This document shows, in pieces, positions 1 through 8,375 of a DNA stretch of 46,385 bases. The notes under the pieces were generated by a model. That model was not told the origin of the DNA and searched no databases. It was given only the letters and a program-made list of their open reading frames with translations. Origin of the DNA: DASYRM01 sp036004405 (GTDB lineage Bacteria; Acidobacteriota; Vicinamibacteria; Vicinamibacterales; UBA2999); NCBI GenBank assembly GCA_036004405.1, contig DASYRM010000169.1, forward strand, positions 1 through 46,385, written 5' to 3'. The position numbers were made by a program, and so were the translations under genes. Numbering within the stretch: position 1 is the first letter of the stretch; every line of letters starts with the position of its first letter.

Positions 1-304
1 GTTCGCCGTCCTTCTGAAAGCGCGAGACGCCGAACGACACGAAGAGGTTGCGCCCGACGAGCGCCTCGGCCCCGGCGCCGAACAGCACGCCGGTGTGCGA
101 ACCGAGCACCGCATCGAAACTCTTCGACGCCGTGAAAGTGCGTGCGCCTCCTTCGACGAAGGCGCGCACGCGTACGGCCGGTTCCGCCGCCGGCCGGCGG
201 ACCGGTGTGCGCGTCTGGCCGATGGCTGGGGACGACAGCATTGTGAGTGCGACGCAGGCGAGCGCCGCGATCCGGGCGCGACGGCCAAGGTGGCGGACCG
301 TCAT
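1..304 (-). CDS. Exported outer-membrane-type beta-barrel protein, N-terminal part
   Basis: The gene starts at ATG 304, overlapping the TGA of the upstream subtilase gene (ATGA), and runs off the left edge, so only about 100 residues are visible. It begins with a basic stretch (MTVRHLGRRARIA) and a hydrophobic segment ending near SSPAIGQ, a likely Sec signal peptide. After a Pro/Arg-rich linker come short alternating strands (RVRAFVEGGARTF, GVLFGAGAEALVGRNLFV, SFGVSRF) typical of small outer-membrane barrels. The family cannot be named from this fragment. Coupling to the subtilase suggests both are exported together; this is inference. Confidence 0.65.
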   Translation of the reverse strand, partial: MTVRHLGRRARIAALACVALTMLSSPAIGQTRTPVRRPAAEPAVRVRAFVEGGARTFTASKSFDAVLGSHTGVLFGAGAEALVGRNLFVSFGVSRFQKDGE

Positions 305-1860
305 CGCACCACCCCCATGCCGCGCAGCGCGGCCCGTCCATTGATCAGCCCGTAGCCGAACTCGTTGTCACGCCCCGCTGTCCCCAGATCCGTCGCCGAC
401 TGTTTCAGGATGGCCTCGATGGCGGCGGGGCTGGTGATGCCCTGACTCACGAGCAATGCCGCCAGCCCTGACACATGCGCGGTCGACATCGACGTGCCTT
501 CGAAGAAGAAGTAGGCGAAGGCGTCGAATCGCGGCGCGGTGTAGCGCGACACCGGCCCGGCGAACGTCTCCACGAGATCCAGGGCCAGCGTCTGCTGGAG
601 GATGCCGCTCGGCGCACCGCCGCGGCTGAAATCGCCGCCCGGCGCCGCGAGCTCGATGTAGCTGCCGGTCGTGGAGTAGGTGGCGCGACGGGAATCGGCG
701 CCGGTGGCGGCCACGGCCACCATCCCGTCGATTTGCGGCGCGAACGACGCGTAGGCCTCCAGCTCGTTCCCCTCGAGCGCGTCGTTGCCGCCGGCGACGG
801 CGACGAAGGCGCCGTGCGAGACCGCGTACTCGATGGCCGATCGGACCACCGGCGCGGGGTCGCCCTCGCGCCCCAGGCTCATGTTGATGACTTTCGCGCC
901 GTTGTCCGCCGCGTAGCGGATGCCGCGGGCCACGGTGTCGTCGGTGCCGATGAAGGGGCTGTTGAAGATGAAGTCCCACTCGTTGTCGATGACCTTCACC
1001 GGCATCAGCCGGACGTTGAAGGCCATGCCCGCGCCGCCCACGCCGTTGTTCGAGAGCTGACCGATGGTGCCCGCCACGTGGGTACCGTGCCCGGCGAGGT
1101 CGAACGGCAGGTTGTCGTCCCAGATGAAGTCGCGCGGCGAGACGAAGCGGTCGGCGCCGAGGTCGGGTGCCGCGGCAAACGGAATGTCCACCGGCCCGAA
1201 GGCCGGGAACGAGACGCCGTCGTCGCGCCGCCAGGCGACGCCCGAATAGCGCAGGGTTCCGCTGCGAAATGCCACCCCCGTGTCCAGGATCGCCACGATC
1301 ACACTGGAGGCTCCACCGCGATTGATCTCCCAGCCCCGCTCCATGTCGATCTGCGGGTAGTTCCATTGGCGCGGGTAGAACGGGTCGTTCGGCACGAACA
1401 TCGGCCGCGCGCGGTAGCGGGCCTGCGCGTATTCGACGTCGGGCTGCGCGCTCAAGCGGCGGGCGACGTCCTCGGGATCGGCGACACTGGCCACGCCGAC
1501 GATATCGAAGTCCGCAAACGTGGGCGTGGCAGCGGCGGTGGCATCCACTTGCGCCAAGAGCGCACGCTGCGTGGCGGGCAGCGTGCCCGGCCGGAAACGC
1601 ACGATGAGGCTGCCGCCGAGATACGCGCCGCCGGCGCGGTCGGGTATCCAGCGCGGTGTTGATGCCGTCGCCGCCGGGCGCGGCCGATCGGCATCGCGAA
1701 GGCCGCGATCGATGCCGGGCGCGTTGATGTCGGAGAGGAGCTCTTTGACGCCGCTCCGATCCGGTTGCTGGGCGGCGGTGGTCGCGAGCCATCCGGCGAC
1801 GGCGACCAGCACCAGCACAGCTGGAGCGACGGGGCGGCTCAGACGGACGAAGGGACGCAT
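301..1860 (-). CDS. Secreted subtilisin-like serine protease (peptidase S8)
   Basis: This 519-residue exported protease has the complete catalytic triad: Asp193 in AILDTGV, His258 in GHGTHVAG and Ser457 in GTSMSTAHVSG, with the oxyanion Asn360 in AGGND. Residues 1-31 form a signal peptide, and about 80-155 look like an inhibitor-type propeptide (LIVRFRPGT through VEYAQARY). The mature domain starts near 160. The C-terminus ends with the domain and has no sorting tail. ATG 1860 was chosen because it begins the signal peptide and has a TACAAT -10-like hexamer nine bases upstream. The following exported gene overlaps by four bases. The substrate is unknown. Confidence 0.93.
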   Translation of the reverse strand: MRPFVRLSRPVAPAVLVLVAVAGWLATTAAQQPDRSGVKELLSDINAPGIDRGLRDADRPRPAATASTPRWIPDRAGGAYLGGSLIVRFRPGTLPATQRALLAQVDATAAATPTFADFDIVGVASVADPEDVARRLSAQPDVEYAQARYRARPMFVPNDPFYPRQWNYPQIDMERGWEINRGGASSVIVAILDTGVAFRSGTLRYSGVAWRRDDGVSFPAFGPVDIPFAAAPDLGADRFVSPRDFIWDDNLPFDLAGHGTHVAGTIGQLSNNGVGGAGMAFNVRLMPVKVIDNEWDFIFNSPFIGTDDTVARGIRYAADNGAKVINMSLGREGDPAPVVRSAIEYAVSHGAFVAVAGGNDALEGNELEAYASFAPQIDGMVAVAATGADSRRATYSTTGSYIELAAPGGDFSRGGAPSGILQQTLALDLVETFAGPVSRYTAPRFDAFAYFFFEGTSMSTAHVSGLAALLVSQGITSPAAIEAILKQSATDLGTAGRDNEFGYGLINGRAALRGMGVVR

Positions 1861-1882
1861 AGGTCCGCGATTGTAGCGTGCC

Positions 1883-1912
1883 GGCCTTAGGCCCTTAGCT
1901 TTGGGCTTTGGA
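1883..1912. repeat. Short CCTTAG/CTTTGG-type repeat
   Basis: The 56-bp gap between the HD-GYP stop and the subtilase start contains repeated units resembling GGCCTTAGGCCCTTAGC followed by TTTGGGCTTTGG. Similar wording occurs in the 17801-17875 gap (GCCTTTGGCCTCTAGCC). It looks like a degenerate member of the same dispersed repeat class; the resemblance is loose. Confidence 0.35.
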
Positions 1913-1916
1913 ATGC

Positions 1917-3266
1917 CTAGAGGTACGAGAGCGGATCGATTCCGAGATCGCCCACGTCCACCGGTGCCTGGATCGCTTGGGGCTGCCCCTCGTGCGTGTC
2001 CCAGAGGCTCACGTCGTACGGATGTTCGAGCTTCTGACCGTTGGGCCGCGTGAGCACCTTCACGCGCGGCCGGTACGGGTCGGGGGCGTAGGCTTTGAGC
2101 ACCACGGCGATTTCGCCCGTGTCGAGGCGCACCAGGTTGCCGGCCGGATAGATGCCGACCAGCTGCACGAACCGCTTCACGAGCCGCTGATCGAACTGCT
2201 TGCCGTCGTTGCGTTGCAGCACCGCCAGGATGCGGTCGGTGGGGTGCGCCGCCTGGTAGACGCGCTGTGACCGCATGGCATCGTAGACGTCGGCAATGCC
2301 GCAGAGGGTCGTGGCCAGGTTGAGCTGGGGTCGCACCGTGCCCACCGGATAGCCGGTGCCGTCGCTCCGCAGGTGGTGCTCGAAGGCGACGATCGGCCCG
2401 AGCGCGGGGATCTCGGGTGTGTTCTTCAGGATCTCGGCGCCGTCCACCGTGTGGCGCTTCAGGATGTCGAACTCCTCGTCGCTCAGCTTGCCCGGCTTGT
2501 TCAGCACTTCGTTCGGCGTCTTGACCTTGCCGATGTCGTGCATCAGCGCGGCCAGGCCGAACTCGCGCAGCAGGCCGCCTTCGATGCCGAGCCCGCGCGC
2601 CTGGCCCATCGTGAGAATGGAGACGTTCACCATGTGGGTGAACGTGTAGTTGTCGTAGTTCTTGAGCGCGGTGAGCGCCAGGAGCGCCGTGCGGTTCTGC
2701 GCCACGGCCTGCGCCAGCGAGTCCACCAGGTTGCGGGCCGCGTCCGCGTCGGGCTTGCCCTCCACCGCCGCGCTGTCCCACAGGACGCCGGCGACGTTCG
2801 AGGCGTCGGAGTACAGGCGCTGGAACGTGGCCATGTCGCCCACGCCCTCGATGCGCTCCTCGACCTCGATGCGACCGACTCGTACGTGCGGCAGCTTGCC
2901 GAGCGCGCCGTCCTTGTCGGTTTCGCCGCTGGCCACGCTGGCCACGAGGCGCTCGATCTCGTCGATGTCCACGCCGCGCTGGATGACGATGCGCTCGATG
3001 CCGGCCTGCCTCAGCCGCCGCATCAGCTCGCCCATGGTTTCGGCGGCCCGGGGAATCGGGTAGTCGGCGACCACCAGATCGTCTCCGACGATGCCGATCG
3101 TGACCGACGGCACGTTGGCGAGCGTCAGCGTCAGCGTCTCGGCGAGCGCGCCCACGCCGCGCGCCACCAGCGGATGTCCTGGCGCGTAGAGCTGCGCCCC
3201 GCGCAGCGCCGCCGCCAGGCGGCGGACGACTTCTTCCGCGAGGACGGCGCGGTCGGCTCCGGTCAT
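1917..3266 (-). CDS. HD-GYP domain protein (putative cyclic-di-GMP phosphodiesterase)
   Basis: The 449-residue protein carries an HD-GYP domain from about 190 to 380: His211, the HD pair 243-244 (LMHDIGK), His272, HH 297-298 and the DGTGYP motif at 302-307. These metal-binding and signature residues are intact, so cyclic-di-GMP hydrolysis is plausible from family knowledge. The N-terminal 140 residues are not a receiver; they resemble the N-terminus of the adjacent HEAT protein, with an LYAPGHP motif at 26-32. No signal or membrane segment is seen, so it is probably cytosolic. ATG 3266 overlaps the TGA of the HEAT gene (ATGA), so the two are translationally coupled. Confidence 0.9.
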   Translation of the reverse strand: MTGADRAVLAEEVVRRLAAALRGAQLYAPGHPLVARGVGALAETLTLTLANVPSVTIGIVGDDLVVADYPIPRAAETMGELMRRLRQAGIERIVIQRGVDIDEIERLVASVASGETDKDGALGKLPHVRVGRIEVEERIEGVGDMATFQRLYSDASNVAGVLWDSAAVEGKPDADAARNLVDSLAQAVAQNRTALLALTALKNYDNYTFTHMVNVSILTMGQARGLGIEGGLLREFGLAALMHDIGKVKTPNEVLNKPGKLSDEEFDILKRHTVDGAEILKNTPEIPALGPIVAFEHHLRSDGTGYPVGTVRPQLNLATTLCGIADVYDAMRSQRVYQAAHPTDRILAVLQRNDGKQFDQRLVKRFVQLVGIYPAGNLVRLDTGEIAVVLKAYAPDPYRPRVKVLTRPNGQKLEHPYDVSLWDTHEGQPQAIQAPVDVGDLGIDPLSYL

Positions 3267-5461
3267 CGCACCGCTCCCTCGCGGCCAAGGGCGAGTCGCG
3301 CGGCCGCGCGCACGCCGCGCGTGCCGCTGCGCGTCGCGTCTTCGAGCGCTTCCAGCGTCTCGGGCGACCCGATGCGCTTGAGGGCGGCCGCGGCCGCCTT
3401 GCGCAGTACCGCCGTACGGCGCGGTGCCCACCAGTCGCCGCGGTCGAGCGCGCCGCGCAGCGCCGCCGTCGAATCGGCGTGGGCCCCCAGGCCGGCGAGC
3501 GCCTCGATGATCGCCTCGTGCAGGATGGCCAGGGTGCCGCGCGGGGACGTGGTCTTGAGTACGGCCGAGAGCGACGGCACCGCGCGACTGTCGCGCATCC
3601 CGATCACCTCGCGGACGATCAGCTCGCGCGCCGCGTCGTTGGCCTCGCAGCCGCGATCGATGACCGCAAAGGCCTCCAGCGTGCCGATCTGGACGATGGC
3701 GCGGACGGCGTCGCGCTGCACCTGCGGGTCGGCGTCGTTCAGGAGCGGGGTGAGCTCTTTCAGCGCGTCGTTGCCGCCGAAGATGCGCAACAGGTCGACG
3801 GCGGTGCGGCGGACGGCAGGCTTCGTGGAGTTCTTGAGCGGCTCCACCGCGCGCCGCCCTTCGGCCCCGAACGAAATGAGCAGCTCGCGAATGCGTCGGA
3901 TGGTGTGGGTGTGGTCCTCGGTGGACAGCGCCTCGGCGAAGGGGAGCACCAGGCGGGGCCCGATGGTCTGGCACAGCCGTGTCAGCGCCGTCACGTCGGC
4001 GTCGTTGGCCTTGCGGAAGTGTCCGATCACGTGGCGCACGAGCGTGCTGCGTGCCAGCGTGTCGAGCGCCGACGTCGCCGCGTCGCGCAGCTTCCCTTCT
4101 GCTCCGCCGGCTTTCTCCGCGACGGCCGTCGTGAGCCGCTGCGCGCCGGCGATGTCGCCGAGCAGCGCCCGCCGCTCGATCTCGCGCACCGAGAGGTTCG
4201 CCACGCCGGCCCAGTTGTCGGGGTCGGTTTCGACGCGCATCAGGTCGAGCGTCAGCAGCAGGTCGAGCTCGCGCACCGAGGCCTCGGCCACCGACGCCAG
4301 CCACGCCGCGATGCGTTCCGGCGGGTCGTCCGCGAGCCGTTCGACCTCGACGGCCTGGGAGCGGGCTGACGACAGCTCACGGGCGTACTCGGACGACACG
4401 TAGCTCTTGTCCGAGTAGTTGAGGATGGTGACGGCGCTCTGCCAGACCTCGGGGAAGCGCGGGTCGGAACCGAATTCGGTCTGCTCGGCCTCGGTGCGGG
4501 CCTGTTCGAGCAGCGGACCTTTCTTGTCGGGATCCGGAGCCAGGGCTTCGAACACCTGGGCCAGTCGATCGGACGCGCCCCGCTCGGAGGCGACCGATCG
4601 CGCCACGATGGAGGCGATGGTGCCGTCGTCGATGCGGTCCACGACGCCCTTGGCGATGGCGGCGTCTTCCGGCTTGGCGGCCATACGGTTCGTCAGCAGC
4701 CCGATCAGCATGTCGGGCGAGAGGTGCGGCGTGGCGCGGGCCACGGTGGTGAGCGCCTCGTCGGTGCCGCCGGGTTTGCGCACCTCGACCGATGCGACCG
4801 TGGCGCGCAGCAGGTGCATCAGCGCGCCGATGCGGGCGCTGACGCTCGAGCCTTCGGTCTCCGCGCGATCGTTGAGGCGGTCGAGCAGCTCGCCGAACTT
4901 CTCGCTCGACTCCACGGCCTCGAGCAGCGAGTTGACCACCGCGTCGTCGAGCTCCACCGACTCGCCTTTAAGGCAGTTGGCGAGCACGCGGTCCCAGTCC
5001 GCGCCCAGCGACCCGCGCCGCTCGCGCAGGACCTCGGCGTAATCGATCTCCTGGATATCGAAGTGGCCGCGGCCCGTCGCCGTCCAGGCCTGGTGGATGC
5101 CGCCGTCGGCCAGCAGTTCCTCGAGCGGGTGAGCGAGCAGGAGCAGCAGCGCACGCCAGTCGTCGGCGCTGGCGCCGGCGTCCACGCGCAGGGTGCCAAT
5201 CAGGCGGCCGTGCAGGAGCTCGGCGAGCTCGCCGATGGAGGCGTCGGGCCGGACCGGCGCCCGATCCTCGATCATCAAGGTCGTCGGGTGGACGACGAGC
5301 ACGGTCTCGCCCGAGCCCGACAGGCGCTGGACCGCCGCCACCAGGCGTGAGAGCGAGACGCCGATGGCGGGGTGCGCCCCCGGGTACAAGGAGACCGCCC
5401 GCGCCGCCGCTTTGCAGGCGCGTGCAAATTCGGCGAGCGCGAGGCTCTGCTCGCCCGGCAT
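3263..5461 (-). CDS. Cytosolic HEAT-repeat protein with N-terminal module shared with the HD-GYP protein
   Basis: The protein is about 732 residues long, rich in helices and without signal or membrane segments. Residues about 500-730 contain HEAT-like repeats (AVEPLKNSTKPAVRRTAVDL, LTPLLNDADPQVQRDAVRAI and others). The first 120 residues contain LYPGAHP at 25-31, at almost the same place as LYAPGHP in the HD-GYP neighbour. That match supports ATG 5461 as start, although GTG 5509 and an upstream ATG at 5605 are also open. It overlaps the HD-GYP gene by four bases. A scaffold or sensor role with the HD-GYP enzyme is an inference. Confidence 0.8.
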   Translation of the reverse strand: MPGEQSLALAEFARACKAAARAVSLYPGAHPAIGVSLSRLVAAVQRLSGSGETVLVVHPTTLMIEDRAPVRPDASIGELAELLHGRLIGTLRVDAGASADDWRALLLLLAHPLEELLADGGIHQAWTATGRGHFDIQEIDYAEVLRERRGSLGADWDRVLANCLKGESVELDDAVVNSLLEAVESSEKFGELLDRLNDRAETEGSSVSARIGALMHLLRATVASVEVRKPGGTDEALTTVARATPHLSPDMLIGLLTNRMAAKPEDAAIAKGVVDRIDDGTIASIVARSVASERGASDRLAQVFEALAPDPDKKGPLLEQARTEAEQTEFGSDPRFPEVWQSAVTILNYSDKSYVSSEYARELSSARSQAVEVERLADDPPERIAAWLASVAEASVRELDLLLTLDLMRVETDPDNWAGVANLSVREIERRALLGDIAGAQRLTTAVAEKAGGAEGKLRDAATSALDTLARSTLVRHVIGHFRKANDADVTALTRLCQTIGPRLVLPFAEALSTEDHTHTIRRIRELLISFGAEGRRAVEPLKNSTKPAVRRTAVDLLRIFGGNDALKELTPLLNDADPQVQRDAVRAIVQIGTLEAFAVIDRGCEANDAARELIVREVIGMRDSRAVPSLSAVLKTTSPRGTLAILHEAIIEALAGLGAHADSTAALRGALDRGDWWAPRRTAVLRKAAAAALKRIGSPETLEALEDATRSGTRGVRAAARLALGREGAVR

Positions 5462-5550
5462 CGGCTGCCGCTGCGCCAGCTGCGGAGGTGTGGCGTGAGC
5501 CGTCGTCACAGTCAGGAGGCGACCACCCGCGCGTACGGGCGGTCTATCCA

Positions 5551-5574
5551 CGATTCGTACAAAGTATCGAATCG
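5551..5574. promoter_or_regulatory. Inverted repeat, possible operator between HEAT gene and deoA
   Basis: The arms CGATTCGTAC and GTATCGAATCG flank an AAA centre, giving a near-perfect dyad in the divergent intergenic region. Its size and symmetry suit a dimeric regulator of deoA or of the minus-strand genes. The regulator is not known. Confidence 0.45.
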
Positions 5575-5592
5575 GAGCGGCTCTGCCTTTAT

Positions 5593-5621
5593 GCGCCGCC
5601 CGCAAAAAACGCGGGCGGCGC
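5593..5621. other. Perfect 11-bp GC stem-loop in the deoA upstream region
   Basis: GCGCCGCCCGC and GCGGGCGGCGC pair around a seven-base AAAAAAC loop. No T-run follows on either strand, so it is not a standard terminator. It lies between divergent genes, upstream of the probable deoA -10 element. It could be a repeat element, a protein site or a transcript structure. Confidence 0.55.
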
Positions 5622-5635
5622 GGCAGTATCTGGCA

Positions 5636-5654
5636 AACCGGCTTAACGCCGGTT
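5636..5654. other. Second stem-loop upstream of deoA
   Basis: AACCGGC and GCCGGTT pair around TTAAC. It directly follows the GC hairpin and is about 40 bases upstream of the -10-like TATACT. The function is unknown. Confidence 0.45.
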
Positions 5655-5694
5655 CGCTATTGCCCGCCATTCTTTCCAGCCGAGTTTTGCCCTG

Positions 5695-5700
5695 TATACT
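5695..5700 (+). promoter_or_regulatory. -10-like TATACT before deoA
   Basis: TATACT lies 12 bases before the deoA ATG, with no recognisable Shine-Dalgarno between, which fits a very short leader or leaderless mRNA. No convincing -35 hexamer is seen. Comparable hexamers precede several other genes in the window. Confidence 0.5.
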
Positions 5701-5712
5701 CCGTCCCAACCG

Positions 5713-7023
5713 ATGCAATTCGTCGATGTCATTGCGCGCAAGCGCGACGGAGAGGCGCTGTCGCGCGAGGCCATCGATTTCTTCGTCGACGGCGTCGTTC
5801 GCGGGCAAATCCCCGATTACCAGGCGTCGGCGCTCCTGATGGCCATCGTCCTCCGGGGGATGACCGACGACGAGACGGCTTGGCTGACCGACGCGATGGT
5901 CCGGTCGGGGGACCGGGTGGACCTGTCGGACCTCCCGGGCGTCAAGGTCGGCAAGCACAGTACGGGCGGCGTGGGCGACAAGGTGTCCATCGTCCTTGCG
6001 CCGGTTGCCGCCGCCTGCGGCGTCACGGTGCCCAAGATGTCGGGCCGCGGCCTGGGTCACACCGGGGGCACCCTGGACAAGCTGGAGTCCATTCCGGGCT
6101 TCCGCGTGGGGCTCACCATCGAGGAGTTCAAGGCCACCCTCCGGGCGGTGGGCACCAGCATCATCGGCCAGACCGCCACACTCGTCCCGGCCGACAAGAT
6201 CCTCTACGCCCTGCGCGACGTGACCGCCACGGTCGAAAGCATTCCGCTCATCTCGGCCTCGATCATGAGCAAGAAGATCGCGGAGGGGAGCAGCGCCCTG
6301 GTGCTCGACGTCAAATGCGGCGACGGTGCCTTCATGAAGGAGCGCGCCCGGGCGCAGGCCCTCGCCGAGTCGATGGTCGCGATCGGCACTCGCGCCGGCG
6401 TCCGGACCGAGGCGTTTCTCACCGACATGGACGCGCCGCTCGGCCGCACCGTCGGCAATGCGCTGGAAATCGCCGAATGCGTCGACACGCTCAAGGGGCA
6501 GGGTCCCGACGATCTCACCAGTGTGGTCTCGCGGCTGGCGGCGCGCATGACGCTGCTGGCGGGGCTGGAAACCACGGCAAACGCCGCGCTGTCGCGGGCG
6601 ACGGACGCGCTCGCCTCGGGGCGCGCGCTCGAGGTGTTCACGCGGATGATCGAACGCCAGGGCGGCGATCCCCGCGTGGTGGACGACTACAGCCTGATGC
6701 CGGTGGCTCCGGATCATGAGACGTTCACCGCCTGGAGCGACGGCGTGGTGACGCGCGTGCTTGCCGGCTCCATCGGGCGAGCGACGCACCAGCTGGGCGC
6801 CGGCCGAACGACCGTGGGAGAGCCGGTGGATCACGCGGTAGGGCTGCGCATGCAGGTGGTGCGCGGCGAGCGCGTGAAGAAGGGGCAGCCGCTTCTCGAG
6901 CTGTACCATCGCGGTGGTCGCGGCCTCGACGCGGCGCGGGCCCTGTGCCGCGAGGCCATTCACATCGACGAGGCCGGGCAGGCGTCGCCTGCCGGTGACC
7001 GGATTCTGGGCGAGGTGCGATGA
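5713..7023 (+). CDS. deoA: Thymidine/pyrimidine-nucleoside phosphorylase
   Basis: The 436-residue cytosolic enzyme cleaves thymidine or uridine with phosphate to the free base and (deoxy)ribose-1-phosphate. The phosphate-binding motif KHSTGGVGDK is at 81-90 and the family signature SGRGLGHTGGTLDKLE at 110-125. An N-terminal helical domain (1-65) and a C-terminal alpha/beta domain are present at the usual length. Thymidine and broader pyrimidine specificity cannot be separated by eye. It is the first gene of a nucleoside-salvage operon and its TGA overlaps the ATG of the transporter gene. A paired hairpin region and TATACT lie upstream. Confidence 0.95.
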   Translation: MQFVDVIARKRDGEALSREAIDFFVDGVVRGQIPDYQASALLMAIVLRGMTDDETAWLTDAMVRSGDRVDLSDLPGVKVGKHSTGGVGDKVSIVLAPVAAACGVTVPKMSGRGLGHTGGTLDKLESIPGFRVGLTIEEFKATLRAVGTSIIGQTATLVPADKILYALRDVTATVESIPLISASIMSKKIAEGSSALVLDVKCGDGAFMKERARAQALAESMVAIGTRAGVRTEAFLTDMDAPLGRTVGNALEIAECVDTLKGQGPDDLTSVVSRLAARMTLLAGLETTANAALSRATDALASGRALEVFTRMIERQGGDPRVVDDYSLMPVAPDHETFTAWSDGVVTRVLAGSIGRATHQLGAGRTTVGEPVDHAVGLRMQVVRGERVKKGQPLLELYHRGGRGLDAARALCREAIHIDEAGQASPAGDRILGEVR

Positions 7024-8375
7024 GCGCGACGCAGACACACGTGCGGCCGTCCCAACCGTGGACGCGCCGTGATCTCCTGGTCGTGGCCGGGCTCGCGGCC
7101 ATCGCCGCGGTGGCCATCGGCCTGGGCACGATCGGGCTGAGCCGGGTGCAGCCGGTCGCGGGGCTGGCCCTGATTCTGGCGCTCGCCTACATGATCTCGT
7201 CGGCGCGGCACGCCATCGACTATCGCAACGTCGGCTGGGGCCTCGGCCTCCAGTTCCTCTTTGCGATCATCGTCCTCAAGACGAGAGCCGGCCAGCTGGT
7301 CTTTCAGACTCTGGGAGCCTACATCACCAAGCTGCTCGACTTCGCGTACGTGGGCTCGTCGTTCGTGTTCGGCCCGCTGGGCAACCGCGAGGTGTGGCCC
7401 CGCATCATGACCGGCGTGCTCGGCCAGGAGGGCGCCCAGTACGCCAACGTGTTCGCGTTCATGGTGCTGCCGACGATCATCTTCATCGCGGCGCTGTTCG
7501 CGATGCTCTACTACTTCGGCATCATGCAGCTCGTCGTCCGCGTGTTCGCCGTCGTCATGCGCCGCTTCATGCGCGCCAGCGGCGCCGAGTCGCTCAACGT
7601 GGCGGCCAGCATCTTCATGGGGCAGACCGAGGCGCCGCTCACCATCCGGCCGTTCCTGCCGCGGATGACCGAGTCGGAGTTGATGACGGTCATGACCGCC
7701 GGGATGGCCCACATCTCCGGCGGCGTGATGGCCGCCTACATCATCTTCGGCGCCAAGGCCGAGCATCTCCTGACGGCGGTCATCATGACGGCGCCTGGCA
7801 CGCTGATGATGGCCAAGCTGTTCGTGCCCGAAACCGGCCAGCCCGAGACGATGGGCACGGTGAAGCTCGAAGTCGAGAAGACCGACGTCAACGTGATCGA
7901 CGCCATCGGGCGCGGCACGGGCGAAGGGCTTCACCTGGCGCTCAACGTGGGCGCGATGCTGATCTCGTTTCTCGCCCTGGTGGCGCTGCTCAACGCGGTG
8001 CTCGGCCTGGCCGGCCTCAGCATGCAGCAGATACTGGGCTACGGGTTCGCGCCCATCGCCTGGAGCCTGGGCGTACCGTGGGCCGATGCGCCGACCGTCG
8101 GCAACCTGCTGGGGACCCGCATGGTGCTCAACGAGTTCGTCGCCTACTCGCAGCTCGGCCCGCTGCAGGCGACGCTCGATCCGAAGTCGTTCACCATCGC
8201 CACCTTCGCGCTGTGCGGCTTCGCCAACTTCAGCTCGATCGGCATCCAGATCGGCGGCATCGGCGCGCTCGCGCCCGAGCGGCGGCACGATCTGGCGCGG
8301 CTCGGGCTGCGCGCGATGCTCGCCGGGACGTTCGCCAACTTCCTCACCGCGACGATCGCGGGCATGCTGCTGTGA
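7020..8375 (+). CDS. Concentrative nucleoside transporter (CNT/NupC family)
   Basis: This 451-residue inner-membrane protein has about ten hydrophobic segments and the CNT core motif SIFMGQTEAPLTIRPFLPRM near residue 200, followed by the GGVMAAYI segment. CNT members import nucleosides with a Na+ or H+ gradient. The start ATG overlaps the deoA stop (ATGA) and the stop overlaps the punA GTG start (GTGA), so supply and breakdown of nucleosides are translationally coupled. Specificity is not determined; the neighbours imply both pyrimidine and purine nucleosides. Confidence 0.95.
   Translation: MSATQTHVRPSQPWTRRDLLVVAGLAAIAAVAIGLGTIGLSRVQPVAGLALILALAYMISSARHAIDYRNVGWGLGLQFLFAIIVLKTRAGQLVFQTLGAYITKLLDFAYVGSSFVFGPLGNREVWPRIMTGVLGQEGAQYANVFAFMVLPTIIFIAALFAMLYYFGIMQLVVRVFAVVMRRFMRASGAESLNVAASIFMGQTEAPLTIRPFLPRMTESELMTVMTAGMAHISGGVMAAYIIFGAKAEHLLTAVIMTAPGTLMMAKLFVPETGQPETMGTVKLEVEKTDVNVIDAIGRGTGEGLHLALNVGAMLISFLALVALLNAVLGLAGLSMQQILGYGFAPIAWSLGVPWADAPTVGNLLGTRMVLNEFVAYSQLGPLQATLDPKSFTIATFALCGFANFSSIGIQIGGIGALAPERRHDLARLGLRAMLAGTFANFLTATIAGMLL

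Noticed and set aside
301..3288. A 995-codon frame joining the subtilase with upstream sequence
   Set aside because: The first half is a shadow of the HD-GYP gene. The real subtilase starts at 1860 with a signal peptide.
5593..5621. Rho-independent terminator
   Set aside because: The stem is strong but no T-run follows on either strand and both flanking genes point away from it.
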